Part shown: positions 56,458 to 64,000 of the stretch, piece after piece
Layout of the letters: each line of letters opens with the position of its first letter
Numbering within the stretch: position 1 is the stretch's first letter
Assembly: GCA_017507805.1 (NCBI GenBank)
Contig: JAFWAC010000034.1
Coordinates: forward strand, 1-64,000
Direction: 5' to 3'
Length of the DNA stretch: 64,000 bases
Origin: Clostridia bacterium
GTDB lineage: Bacteria > Bacillota > Clostridia > Oscillospirales > Acutalibacteraceae
Made by a program: the position numbers and the translations under genes
Notes under the pieces: generated by a model
Seen by the model: the letters and a program-made list of their open reading frames with translations, nothing else
What the model was told of the DNA's origin: nothing
Database searches by the model: none

Positions 56458-59400
56458 CTATTTTTTCTTTTTTATAAGGATAAACAGAAGTATCGCACCT
56501 GCAAGAACAATCACAGCGGCAATAGGTATTATTATCCAAAGATAGTTAGCTTCAGCACTTGAAGTGTTGCCATCCTTCTTGTCAGAGGAGGTTTGCTTGT
56601 CTTTGTCATCCTTCTGGGTGTCACTGCCATTATTATCGCTGTCAGTAGTGTCCTTATCGTTAGCATCATCAGAAGCTTCCGGCTGAGACGGTGTATCGAC
56701 AGTCGGCTCTTTTTCTGTTTCGGTGAAATTATTTGATACAGGATGAATTTTTTCGCCTTCTCTTATCATCATTATATCATCGAAATAGATGCTTGTGTTT
56801 CCTGTTGTCACAAAGGAAATCCATTGTGATTTTGCCACAAACGAATAACTGCACTTTGTCCATTCGCCGGTTTTAAGGGTACTTAACGACATAACCTTTT
56901 CCACACCGTTGTTGCTTTCCAATATATCAGGCCAATTCTTAAATTCAGCCGATAAATCTCCGGAAGCATTTTGTGTGTCGGTCATAATCCAGAAAACCAA
57001 CTCATATTCTCCGCCGACAACCAGCTCATCCTCATAATTCATAAGGAACTGATCCACTGAATCGGTGTTGCCTAACCTGTGCATCGCCTTGCTTCCGCCG
57101 TGAACATTATTGGCGCTGTAATTTTCAACACCAGGTCTGTAAAACTCATGGTCTGAGCCTACATCATACTCCGAATTGGGATAAAATTCAAAATCCTGTA
57201 TTATGGAAGCAACCTCCCAATTAGCATACAGAATAGTGTTAACATAAGGGAATGTGGTTTCGGTGAATTTACACTGAATTTCAGGGTATACATACCATCC
57301 CTCAAGACGGTAGCCCTCACGAACAGGTGTGGGAAGTGTTAATTTGGAGCCGATTTTTGCGGTAATCGGTTCTAAGGACATTCCCTCAACATTTGTAACA
57401 AAGCTGATTGTGGCAGTTCTGCCGTCTCCGTTTGTACCCTTAGAAATCTTTGGATAGAAAAGCTTTAAAATCGGAGTATAATTATCAACCGTTTGCCAGA
57501 TATTTTCAAAATCGAGAGCCGGCATACTGCTTTTTGCCGCCTCGCCAAGCATATCATTCATAGCAACAAATTGAATTCCGAGTCCGTCAGTCACACCGAA
57601 TATGTAGGTGTCTCTGTACTCAATTTTAGTACCCGTAACATCGGGCTTACCGCCTGCAGGAGCGTCAAAGCCCTTTGTAGCGGCATAGCAATTTTCTACT
57701 ATATTTCCGCCGTTCCAATCGTTACCTATTAACGCACCGTAGCGTTCACCGCCGATTATTTCGCATATAGAATAACAATTCACCAGCTTGGCGGGCGAAG
57801 GCGTACCGCAAACCAATCCGCCTGCAAAGGTTCCTTTAACAGTAACCGATGAATCCACAAAGCAACCGCTTATAACAGGATAATTATCCTCAATCACATC
57901 AAGCGAGGTTTTCCAATTCTGAATATAGCCGACCAATGCCGAGGCATAACATTCGTTATTAGTAATAGTAACATCGACATAAGAATCTGTGATACCAATA
58001 TTTTTAACCGTTGCTTTACTTGTTATTATGGGGATAAGACCACACTTAACACTTGAGCCGTTGCTTTTGAGGTATAAGCCCGAAACAATGTGCCCCTGAC
58101 CGTCAAGATGACCGGCAAAGCCAAGCTCATAGCCCGAGATGGAAATCCAGCTCTTATTGCCCTTCTTTTCATACCAATTTTCATCGGTTGTGTCGTTCAG
58201 CTTAATATCCTCGGTCAAAACATAATATGCCGGCACATCGCCTGCAACAACATGCTCTGAAACCATTTTATAAAGCTGTTCGCCTGTTGCGATTTGATAA
58301 GGATCACTCTGGGTTCCTGTGCCTCCTGCATAATCCTCAGCACGCTTACCACTCCATAATCCGCCAACAATACCGTTTACAGCATCGGCAGGAAGTACCA
58401 CCGTATGCGGATAATCATTTTCAACCGTATACCAGGTAGTAGCCCAATCAAGCAAGGGCATTGCGTTCTTGGCATTATCACCCTTGATATTATTCTCAGA
58501 AATAATCTCAACAGCAACCGTCTTTGCGTTTTTGGAGCTTTCCTGAGAAACGGTAGCATACCGTATATCTCCGCCTATAGCATTTGTCTTGTCGATTGAA
58601 ACACAGCCAACGGTATAGCAATCGGTAACATTGGCATAACCCCAGCTATCACCGTAAATACCGCCGGCATAATCTGCAGTGCCGGGGAAATCACCTATAA
58701 AATAGCAGCTTGAAATCTCAACATTTCCTACACTGATACCACCAACTATACCGCCTGCACCGTTTGCTTCACCTAAAAAGGTGTCACGGACAGAGCATCT
58801 GTTGATTTTAAAGGCAGCCCCTGATTGAACATATCCCGCAATACCGCCGATGTAGCTTTGATTACTGCTTTTTCCACCGTTCAAATAAGAATTTCTGACA
58901 TGAACATCGTTTATACTGCCGTTTCCTCCAACAACGGGAATTAAACCGCCCTTAACATAGTTGACATCATAGTAAATACCGTAAACCTTGTGACCGTCAC
59001 CCAACAAATTGCCCTTAAAGCCGGTGTTGCGGTCGGTAAGCTGTATACTGTACCACTTGTTGAGGTTGGCTTTGTTATACCATTCGGGGTCTGAAACATC
59101 GTTAAGATATATATCGGCGGTAAGCTTATAATAGGCTCCCGGCTCCAAATCGTTTGTAACGCAATGCTCTGAAACCATTTTGTAAAGCTGTTCACCGGTT
59201 TCAATGATATACGGATCGTTTCTGGTGCCTGTTCCGCCTGAATAGGCTGTTGCAACCTTGCCTGACCATACCTTACCTACCTCACCGATAAATTCCTCGG
59301 CAACATCCTCGCTTTCGGGCTTGGCGGTGCTTCCCTGAATTATCGGGTAGCCGGTGTTGGTGATTCTCCAAACCTCCCAATCAAGCTTAGTCATAGCTCT

Positions 59401-60399
59401 TTGGGCATTTGCACCCTTCATAAACTTGGTTTCAACAACCGTGAGATTAACACCCTTGGATACCCAGGTTGCGTTAGCAGAATAAAGACTGCCGTTTGAT
59501 ATACTTGAAGCAAAGCTTATGCTACTGCTGCTTGTTGTGAAGCTATCCACAGAGTAGGAGTTTGTTATTTTGTAGGATTTAGCGCTAAATTGGTTTTTGG
59601 CAACCATAGCGCCGCCCTTGTTTCCTGCCGGTGTCGTGCCATTGTCAAGCTTAACTGCCGAGCCGCAATACGAAACCACAAGGTTAGAGCTGCGCACAGC
59701 GCCAACCAAGCCGCCTATGTAGCCGTTGGTTATCGCGCTGAAATCAACCGTCTCGTCAACAACGCACTTTGTAACCGTTACTGTTGAAGCCGAGCCGTTT
59801 TTATTCTTGTTTACCATACCCACAATGCCGCCCAATATCATATTGGAATAATTGTTGGAGTTTTTAGCATAGGAATGGCGAAGATTAATATTTGTTATAA
59901 CTGCATTGCCGCTTGTAACGGGGAAAAGCCCCATTACGCGTGAATTGGTACCGGGTGTAGCATAATACATACCGTAAACCGTGTGACCGTTACCCTCAAA
60001 ATGTCCGCGGAAGCCCAGAGTGCTTGTGTTGCTGTACTCTGTATTGGTAATGGAATGCCATACGCGCGGAGATTTGCCCGTCCAATTTTCTTTGCTTACA
60101 TCATTAAGATAAATATCGGTTGTAAGCTCGAAATAAAGATTATCCGAGGTTTTGTTTGCAGCCGCGCCGGCATAGGTTTTAACAAAGCCGTAAAGCTCCT
60201 CTGCGCTTGTAATCTTATAAGGGTTTGTTTTTGTACCGCCACCCTCAAAGGCGGTATCGGCACTGCCGTCCCAAGCCTTGATTCCCTCGGCAAAAGCAAC
60301 ATTGCCGCAAAGAACGCTGAGCATTGAGCAAAGAACAGCAAATACTGCGATTAATGCAACCGCAGAAGCCAAATATTTGATTTTGAATTTTTGCAACAT
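56458..60399 (-). CDS. Membrane-anchored GLUG/beta-helix surface protein
   Basis: A 1313-residue protein. Signal peptide (about 12-38), then three repeats of about 310 residues, each opening GGT(K/G)T--DPY-I-(S/T)-EQLYKMV, then LTTDIYLNDV, a NGHTVYGMYY turn and several GG(I/L)VG-type GLUG turns: a right-handed beta-helix. Residues 995-1062 form a Listeria-Bacteroides (InlB-type) repeat (EGYRLEGWYVYPE), 1066-1215 a CBM-like sandwich ending FDDIMMIREGEK, 1225-1286 an Asp/Ser/Lys-rich linker, and 1287-1309 a membrane helix followed by KKKK. No LPXTG. A beta-helix can be a lyase or an adhesin; no catalytic residues are certain. ATG with AGGTGG 7 bases upstream. Confidence 0.85.
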   Translation of the reverse strand: MLQKFKIKYLASAVALIAVFAVLCSMLSVLCGNVAFAEGIKAWDGSADTAFEGGGTKTNPYKITSAEELYGFVKTYAGAAANKTSDNLYFELTTDIYLNDVSKENWTGKSPRVWHSITNTEYSNTSTLGFRGHFEGNGHTVYGMYYATPGTNSRVMGLFPVTSGNAVITNINLRHSYAKNSNNYSNMILGGIVGMVNKNKNGSASTVTVTKCVVDETVDFSAITNGYIGGLVGAVRSSNLVVSYCGSAVKLDNGTTPAGNKGGAMVAKNQFSAKSYKITNSYSVDSFTTSSSSISFASSISNGSLYSANATWVSKGVNLTVVETKFMKGANAQRAMTKLDWEVWRITNTGYPIIQGSTAKPESEDVAEEFIGEVGKVWSGKVATAYSGGTGTRNDPYIIETGEQLYKMVSEHCVTNDLEPGAYYKLTADIYLNDVSDPEWYNKANLNKWYSIQLTDRNTGFKGNLLGDGHKVYGIYYDVNYVKGGLIPVVGGNGSINDVHVRNSYLNGGKSSNQSYIGGIAGYVQSGAAFKINRCSVRDTFLGEANGAGGIVGGISVGNVEISSCYFIGDFPGTADYAGGIYGDSWGYANVTDCYTVGCVSIDKTNAIGGDIRYATVSQESSKNAKTVAVEIISENNIKGDNAKNAMPLLDWATTWYTVENDYPHTVVLPADAVNGIVGGLWSGKRAEDYAGGTGTQSDPYQIATGEQLYKMVSEHVVAGDVPAYYVLTEDIKLNDTTDENWYEKKGNKSWISISGYELGFAGHLDGQGHIVSGLYLKSNGSSVKCGLIPIITSKATVKNIGITDSYVDVTITNNECYASALVGYIQNWKTSLDVIEDNYPVISGCFVDSSVTVKGTFAGGLVCGTPSPAKLVNCYSICEIIGGERYGALIGNDWNGGNIVENCYAATKGFDAPAGGKPDVTGTKIEYRDTYIFGVTDGLGIQFVAMNDMLGEAAKSSMPALDFENIWQTVDNYTPILKLFYPKISKGTNGDGRTATISFVTNVEGMSLEPITAKIGSKLTLPTPVREGYRLEGWYVYPEIQCKFTETTFPYVNTILYANWEVASIIQDFEFYPNSEYDVGSDHEFYRPGVENYSANNVHGGSKAMHRLGNTDSVDQFLMNYEDELVVGGEYELVFWIMTDTQNASGDLSAEFKNWPDILESNNGVEKVMSLSTLKTGEWTKCSYSFVAKSQWISFVTTGNTSIYFDDIMMIREGEKIHPVSNNFTETEKEPTVDTPSQPEASDDANDKDTTDSDNNGSDTQKDDKDKQTSSDKKDGNTSSAEANYLWIIIPIAAVIVLAGAILLFILIKKKK

Positions 60400-60518
60400 A
60401 AGTTTACCACCTTTTTGTTGGCGGGCTGACGAGAATTAAACCTGCACACAGGCTTCCCGCCGCCTTTATATTTTTTTAAGCTTCTGTAATAAATGCCGTG
60501 CAATCCGTTACTCCTTTT

Positions 60519-60547
60519 CGGGACGATGTGGGCATCGTCCCCTACGA
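60519..60547. repeat. Solo copy of the MITE arm
   Basis: Identical over 29 bases to 34830-34858, including the GACGATG/CATCGTC hairpin. The second arm and outer inverted repeats are absent. Confidence 0.75.
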
Positions 60548-60616
60548 TATGCAACCGAATTATTGCATTATAAGATTGAACGGACAGTCGAGGTTACGGC
60601 TTCGCCATTACCTCTT

Positions 60617-60667
60617 TGTCTGCTTCGCAGACATCTCTCCTAATAGGAGAGTCTCACCTGTCCCTAC
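60617..60667. repeat. Double-hairpin dispersed repeat ending CTGTCCCTAC
   Basis: TGTCTGC/GCAGACA (60617-60633, 3-base loop) is followed directly by CTCTCCT/AGGAGAG (60635-60651, 3-base loop), then CTGTCCCTAC at 60658-60667, the same block that ends the repeat at 31962-32025. Confidence 0.6.
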
Positions 60668-60800
60668 ATTCAAATTTTTAAATTAATTGAAACCCTCGCA
60701 ATGACACCAATAAAACCGGCATTTAAAACAGAACTGTTGTTTAAAAGGCAATTAAGAGTTTAACTCTCGTCAGCCTGCCATTTGTTTTTTGTCCCGAAGC

Positions 60801-60831
60801 TCACCGTGGCAGATGGCTTCTGCCACGGTGA
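60801..60831 (-). terminator. 13-bp perfect hairpin downstream of the GH16 gene
   Basis: TCACCGTGGCAGA (60801-60813) and its complement (60819-60831), 5-base loop, about 20 bases after the GH16 stop. No T run follows directly on the minus strand (GCTTCGGGAC), so it may be a repeat or a processing/stability hairpin. Confidence 0.45.
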
Positions 60832-60851
60832 AGCAGTTTCGATTGCTTTGA

Positions 60852-61745
60852 TTATTTCGCGAAATAAATTTCGGAAGAATCGGGCTTTTGATAAAGTCTT
60901 ATATAGTCAATATCATAGGTTGCGCTGGTGAAATCATCCGGAATACCGTTGGTGGAGCTTGTTACAGGACCACCCGGAGTCAGCAGATGATTGTTGATGA
61001 TGATGCAAAGCGGCTCATGGAAGCCCTCCATACCCTCTTTAGCGGTACCGAAATTCTTATTAATGTCGTAGGTTTTATAGCAAACCCCGTCCACAAACAT
61101 TGAAATTTCATTTGCTGTCCAGAGCATACCGTAGGTATGCCAGCCACCGTCCGAAATATCATAGGTTTTATCTGTTCCGGACTGAACGCGAACATCGCCA
61201 TAGGCAGTCTTTTGCTCATCTGTTTTCCACCATTTGTGGAGATTGGGCACAGCCAGATTGTTTCCAAACACCTCAAAAACATCAACCTCTGCGTGATAAC
61301 GCGCACTGCTGTTATAGCCAAGCTTTGCGGCCAGCTCCTCGCCGCCGGCAGCGGTATTGCTCTTGAGCCATAGCGAGGGCCAAACTCCGGCACCAAACGG
61401 AACCCTTGCGCGCATTTCAAGATAACCGTATTTAAAGGTCATTCTTTCACCTGTGGTTATTGATTTTGTTGTTTGATATTTATCTGTGCCTACCTTTTTC
61501 GCGGTGAGCCTGAGAATTCTGTCTCCCTCTTCATCGGGGTCCTTAACGATTGCCGCAACATCAGAGGATGTCATGGTTGTGAGATAAGAATCGCCAACCA
61601 TATAATCAGTAAATGTCCATTTACTTGAATCTAAAGCGCTTCCGTTAAATTCATCGGAAAACACCAATTTATAAACAGAATTCGAATCATTCAAATCGCC
61701 AGAATCACCGCTTATTAAAAAAAACTTATATTTTTCTTTAAACAT
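60852..61745 (-). CDS. GH16 laminarinase-like domain, frame-shifted from the upstream dockerin protein
   Basis: The frame codes for 297 residues with a GH16 fold: YKLVFSDEFNGSALDSSKWTF (25-45), FKYGYLEMRARVPFGAGVWPSLWL (104-127), and catalytic EVDVFE with E153, D155 and E158. GGWHTYGMLWTANEISMFVDG follows. GH16 enzymes cleave beta-1,3 or mixed-linked glucans and related galactans. The apparent ATG at 61745 has no ribosome binding site and lies inside the preceding gene's dockerin, so this is probably the C-terminal part of one secreted protein, separated by a single-base frame change in a run of eight T at 61719-61726. No signal peptide of its own. Confidence 0.8.
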   Translation of the reverse strand: MFKEKYKFFLISGDSGDLNDSNSVYKLVFSDEFNGSALDSSKWTFTDYMVGDSYLTTMTSSDVAAIVKDPDEEGDRILRLTAKKVGTDKYQTTKSITTGERMTFKYGYLEMRARVPFGAGVWPSLWLKSNTAAGGEELAAKLGYNSSARYHAEVDVFEVFGNNLAVPNLHKWWKTDEQKTAYGDVRVQSGTDKTYDISDGGWHTYGMLWTANEISMFVDGVCYKTYDINKNFGTAKEGMEGFHEPLCIIINNHLLTPGGPVTSSTNGIPDDFTSATYDIDYIRLYQKPDSSEIYFAK

Positions 61746-64000
61746 ACCAAATCCAAAATGTTCACAGCTTCATCTGCGTTGCAATCGCACAAAACAGATG
61801 TTGTGCCCTCAAGCAAGCCCTGAGCCAAAGCAGCAAGGTCACCTGCATTAGGAGCATCGCTGTCATCCATATTTATATCAAAAATTCTTGCGCCGCGGTT
61901 TTTGAGATACTTAGCATCTGTACCGTACCAATAGGTATCGGGCAAATCCATATCTGCAAAGGAAGTAACCATTGTAATATTACCCCAACCGCCGTTATCA
62001 TGATTATGGTTGATATAATATACATTTGTGCATGAAAGCGAGCCGCCGGGTGTTCTTGCGTTTCCACTATCTCTTGTACGGGCAAGAGGCTCCCAACCAT
62101 CGGTATAGCAATTTATAAAGGTCAGCTTAGCTTTAGAGCCCCAAACATCACCGTATATACCGCCTATATAGGTTGTAGCAGATAAATTAGCAGCAGAATA
62201 GCAGTTTTCAACAGTTACAGTTGCTATCGGCAAGCCTATCAATCCGCCGCCAGACTTACCTGAGATTGTAACGCTATTATTAACAGAGCAGCCCGAGAGG
62301 GTAAATGTGCCCTCTGTTCCGCTTGTTCCGCAAACAGAGCCAACAAATGCACCTGTATAAACACCTGCAATATAAGCTTTTCTGATGTGAAGATTTTCTA
62401 TCTTAGAATTAGCGCCGATGTTTGCAAAGAGACCGGCATATTGGTTACCTGTGCCAGTGGGGCTTTCTGTAACAGAATAGAGACCGTAAATTGTGTAGCC
62501 GTTACCGTCAAGATTAACAGCAAGAGAAGCAGTATTGTTAAGCGACCAATTCCACCAATTGTTTTTAGGTGCCTCTGTACCCCAGCTTGCATAATACTCA
62601 ACATCGTTGAGGTAAATATTGTTTGTAAGTATGTAATACTTGCCATCCTCGTTTGTTGTTACCATTTTTCTTAACTGCTCGGGTGTGGAAATGAGGTAAG
62701 GATCATTAACAGCGCCTGTACCGCCTGCGTAATTAACAGCAACGGTTCCGTCCCAAACATCAAGCTCATCGGTATCGTCCGACTCGGTGGGAACGAATGC
62801 CGTGCTTCCCTTAATGGTAGGATATGCGCTGTCATTAGCCTGCCATACATCCCAGCCAAGGTTAGGCATTGAGACAAGTGCAGCTCCGCCAAGCATATCA
62901 GCGGCAGAAACAGAATTAATAGCAAGTGTTCCGCCTGCATACCAGTTATGACCGGCATAGAAATTCTCGGTTGTGATTAAAGCCTGAGCTGTTGCTCTGT
63001 CACCGTTCGTGAGAGCGCCCTTTGCATAAGAATTTTTGATTGTGATGGATACGGGATTTGTCCACTGAGGTCCACCTACGATATAACCGCCTCTTTGGGC
63101 AACACTGCCTTCATTGTTGGTTGCCATTGTAACACCGCAGTATTCAATAGTAGCCTTAGAGCTGAGTACACCACCAACAATACCGCCAATATAACCCCAA
63201 CCAATTGAGCTGAAATCAACAGTATCATCAACAACGCACTTTGAAATGGTTACATTGGAAGCAGTGCCGTCAGTGTTCTTGTTAACAACACCAACGATAC
63301 CGCCGAGGTAGAAGCTCAAATTATTGGGGTTTTCAGCATAAGCATGACGAACATTAACATTTGTTACAACTGCGTTGCCGCTTGTAACAGGAATGAGACC
63401 CTGTGTAGACATATCGCCTGCGTAACCGTAATACATACCGTAAACGGTGTAGCCGTTACCATCAAAATGGCCACGGAAGCCCTGTGCAACATTGGTTGCA
63501 ACCTCTGCATTGGAAACATAAACCCAAGGAGTGGGGTCGTTGAGCATCCATTCAGGATCTGTTGTATCGTTGATGTAAATATCGTTTGCAAGCTCGAAAT
63601 AGAGACCTTCGGAGTTTTTGCTGCCACCTGCAGCATAGGTTGTTGCAAAATTGCGAAGCTCGTCAGCAGTAGAAATCTTATAGGGGTCAGCCTCAGTACC
63701 GCTACCTTCTAAACCATTATCATATTTTATTTCTACAGAATCGATATAAATATTAACAGAACTGTCAAGCCATGCATTTACACCAAGGTAGGGAAAATCA
63801 GCAGTGTAGCCAAGGTCAGAAGGAGTAAATGTTCCTTTCAGGCTTGTATAATTATCTGATGTTGCATTTGTCCAGCCTGATATATTTTTTCCGTTACCGG
63901 GCTTACCTGCGTTTTCATTGGTCGCACATAATGCGATAGCGTAGTTAGAAACCGAGGCAGTCTTTGCTACAGCGCGGTATTTTACTTCATAATTATATTC
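61715..64000 (-). CDS. GLUG/beta-helix protein with a single dockerin repeat, N-terminus beyond the window
   Basis: The frame is open from the window edge at 64000 to 61715 (about 760 residues) with no start in the window; the first Met at 63547 is internal, since homology to the other GLUG protein continues upstream of it (SGTEADPYKISTADELRNF). From the edge: a CBM4/9-like sandwich (about 64000-63730), then two GLUG repeats (FRGHFDGNGYTVYGMYYG; GG-VG turns), then one dockerin repeat (DCNADEAVNILDLVCLKKN) with intact calcium positions. It then runs into SFF and stops at a T8 run, while the minus-one frame continues into the GH16 domain. The intact protein would be CBM, GLUG, half dockerin, GH16. 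Confidence 0.82.
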   Translation of the reverse strand, partial: EYNYEVKYRAVAKTASVSNYAIALCATNENAGKPGNGKNISGWTNATSDNYTSLKGTFTPSDLGYTADFPYLGVNAWLDSSVNIYIDSVEIKYDNGLEGSGTEADPYKISTADELRNFATTYAAGGSKNSEGLYFELANDIYINDTTDPEWMLNDPTPWVYVSNAEVATNVAQGFRGHFDGNGYTVYGMYYGYAGDMSTQGLIPVTSGNAVVTNVNVRHAYAENPNNLSFYLGGIVGVVNKNTDGTASNVTISKCVVDDTVDFSSIGWGYIGGIVGGVLSSKATIEYCGVTMATNNEGSVAQRGGYIVGGPQWTNPVSITIKNSYAKGALTNGDRATAQALITTENFYAGHNWYAGGTLAINSVSAADMLGGAALVSMPNLGWDVWQANDSAYPTIKGSTAFVPTESDDTDELDVWDGTVAVNYAGGTGAVNDPYLISTPEQLRKMVTTNEDGKYYILTNNIYLNDVEYYASWGTEAPKNNWWNWSLNNTASLAVNLDGNGYTIYGLYSVTESPTGTGNQYAGLFANIGANSKIENLHIRKAYIAGVYTGAFVGSVCGTSGTEGTFTLSGCSVNNSVTISGKSGGGLIGLPIATVTVENCYSAANLSATTYIGGIYGDVWGSKAKLTFINCYTDGWEPLARTRDSGNARTPGGSLSCTNVYYINHNHDNGGWGNITMVTSFADMDLPDTYWYGTDAKYLKNRGARIFDINMDDSDAPNAGDLAALAQGLLEGTTSVLCDCNADEAVNILDLVCLKKNISFF

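Larger units (their letters stand above)
60400..60851. other. 452-base gap with several palindromes and a structured leader
   Basis: Contains the leader of the GLUG gene (with CCTG/CAGG and GGCGGG/CCCGCC pairings at 60420-60467), a 29-base copy of the MITE arm (60519-60547), a double hairpin (60617-60651), and a 13-bp hairpin (60801-60831) behind the GH16 stop. A pair of 23-base imperfect inverted repeats, at 60419-60441 and 60758-60780, brackets the middle. No coding sequence was found. Confidence 0.7.

Noticed and set aside
61715-63547. Treating the Met at 63547 as the start of the GLUG-dockerin gene
   Set aside because: The frame stays open to the window edge and the upstream part continues the homology to the other GLUG protein, so the start lies outside the window.
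457-64000. Search for CRISPR arrays, tRNA or rRNA genes
   Set aside because: The tandem similarities seen are protein-level module repeats without regular short direct repeats and spacers; no cloverleaf or rRNA-like stretch was noticed.

Overview
The window is a large complex-glycan utilisation region from a Gram-positive anaerobe, most likely a gut or rumen member of the Clostridia (Bacillota). I infer this from strong AGGAGG-type ribosome binding sites, frequent TTG/GTG starts, lipoprotein-type and ATPase-less sugar ABC transporters, type I dockerins, DUF5696 and YIP1-family proteins, and a moderate-to-low GC content. No rRNA, tRNA, CRISPR array, phage gene or transposase was seen. Nearly everything is on the minus strand; only an AraC regulator and a cytoplasmic GH13 enzyme (50981-53200) are on the plus strand.

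Layout, in the direction of minus-strand transcription (right to left). 64000-60852: a GLUG/beta-helix protein that enters from beyond the right edge, runs into a single dockerin repeat and is then separated from a GH16 laminarinase-like domain by a one-base frame change in a run of eight T. 60399-56458: a second, membrane-anchored GLUG protein. 56294-53325: a DUF4091/GH123-like protein and a GH29 fucosidase, ending at a bidirectional terminator shared with the plus-strand pair. 50784-39658: a transport operon with a substrate-binding protein fused to carbohydrate-binding-like modules, two MalF/MalG permease pairs, a YIP1/NHL-repeat protein and a DUF5696 protein, but no ATPase. 39613-32108: an ADP-ribosylglycohydrolase homologue, two paralogous dockerin proteins (one ending in a CE4 deacetylase domain) and a small low-complexity lipoprotein. 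31932-457: a very compact run of 16 genes: CE4 deacetylase, GH63-like, GH3, secreted GH13, GH4, GH63-like, GH43-like, an unassigned predicted alpha/alpha-barrel protein, two Gfo/Idh/MocA oxidoreductases, an OYE-type reductase, an SDR, an FAD flavoprotein, a lipoprotein substrate-binding protein, a five-module surface protein and a second secreted GH13. A terminator closes it at 372-421, and a truncated unknown gene lies at the left edge.

How the parts may work together (inference): surface proteins with a recurring ~190-residue beta-sandwich module (12 copies in four proteins), two large anchored or secreted GH13 enzymes, GH16, deacetylases and dockerin proteins bind and open a branched glycan outside the cell. 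The two permease pairs with their two binding proteins import the products, using an ATPase encoded elsewhere. Cytoplasmic GH3, GH4, GH29, GH43-like, GH63-like and GH13 enzymes and a five-gene redox cassette finish degradation. All three GH13 enzymes lack the usual region-I Asn-His pair, so ordinary starch may not be the substrate.

The intergenic gaps hold a family of dispersed palindromes, a 133-bp MITE-like element, a 362-bp segment bounded by imperfect inverted repeats, and a small relic of the ADP-ribosylglycohydrolase 3' end. Domain assignments come from reading motifs by eye and not from a profile search.
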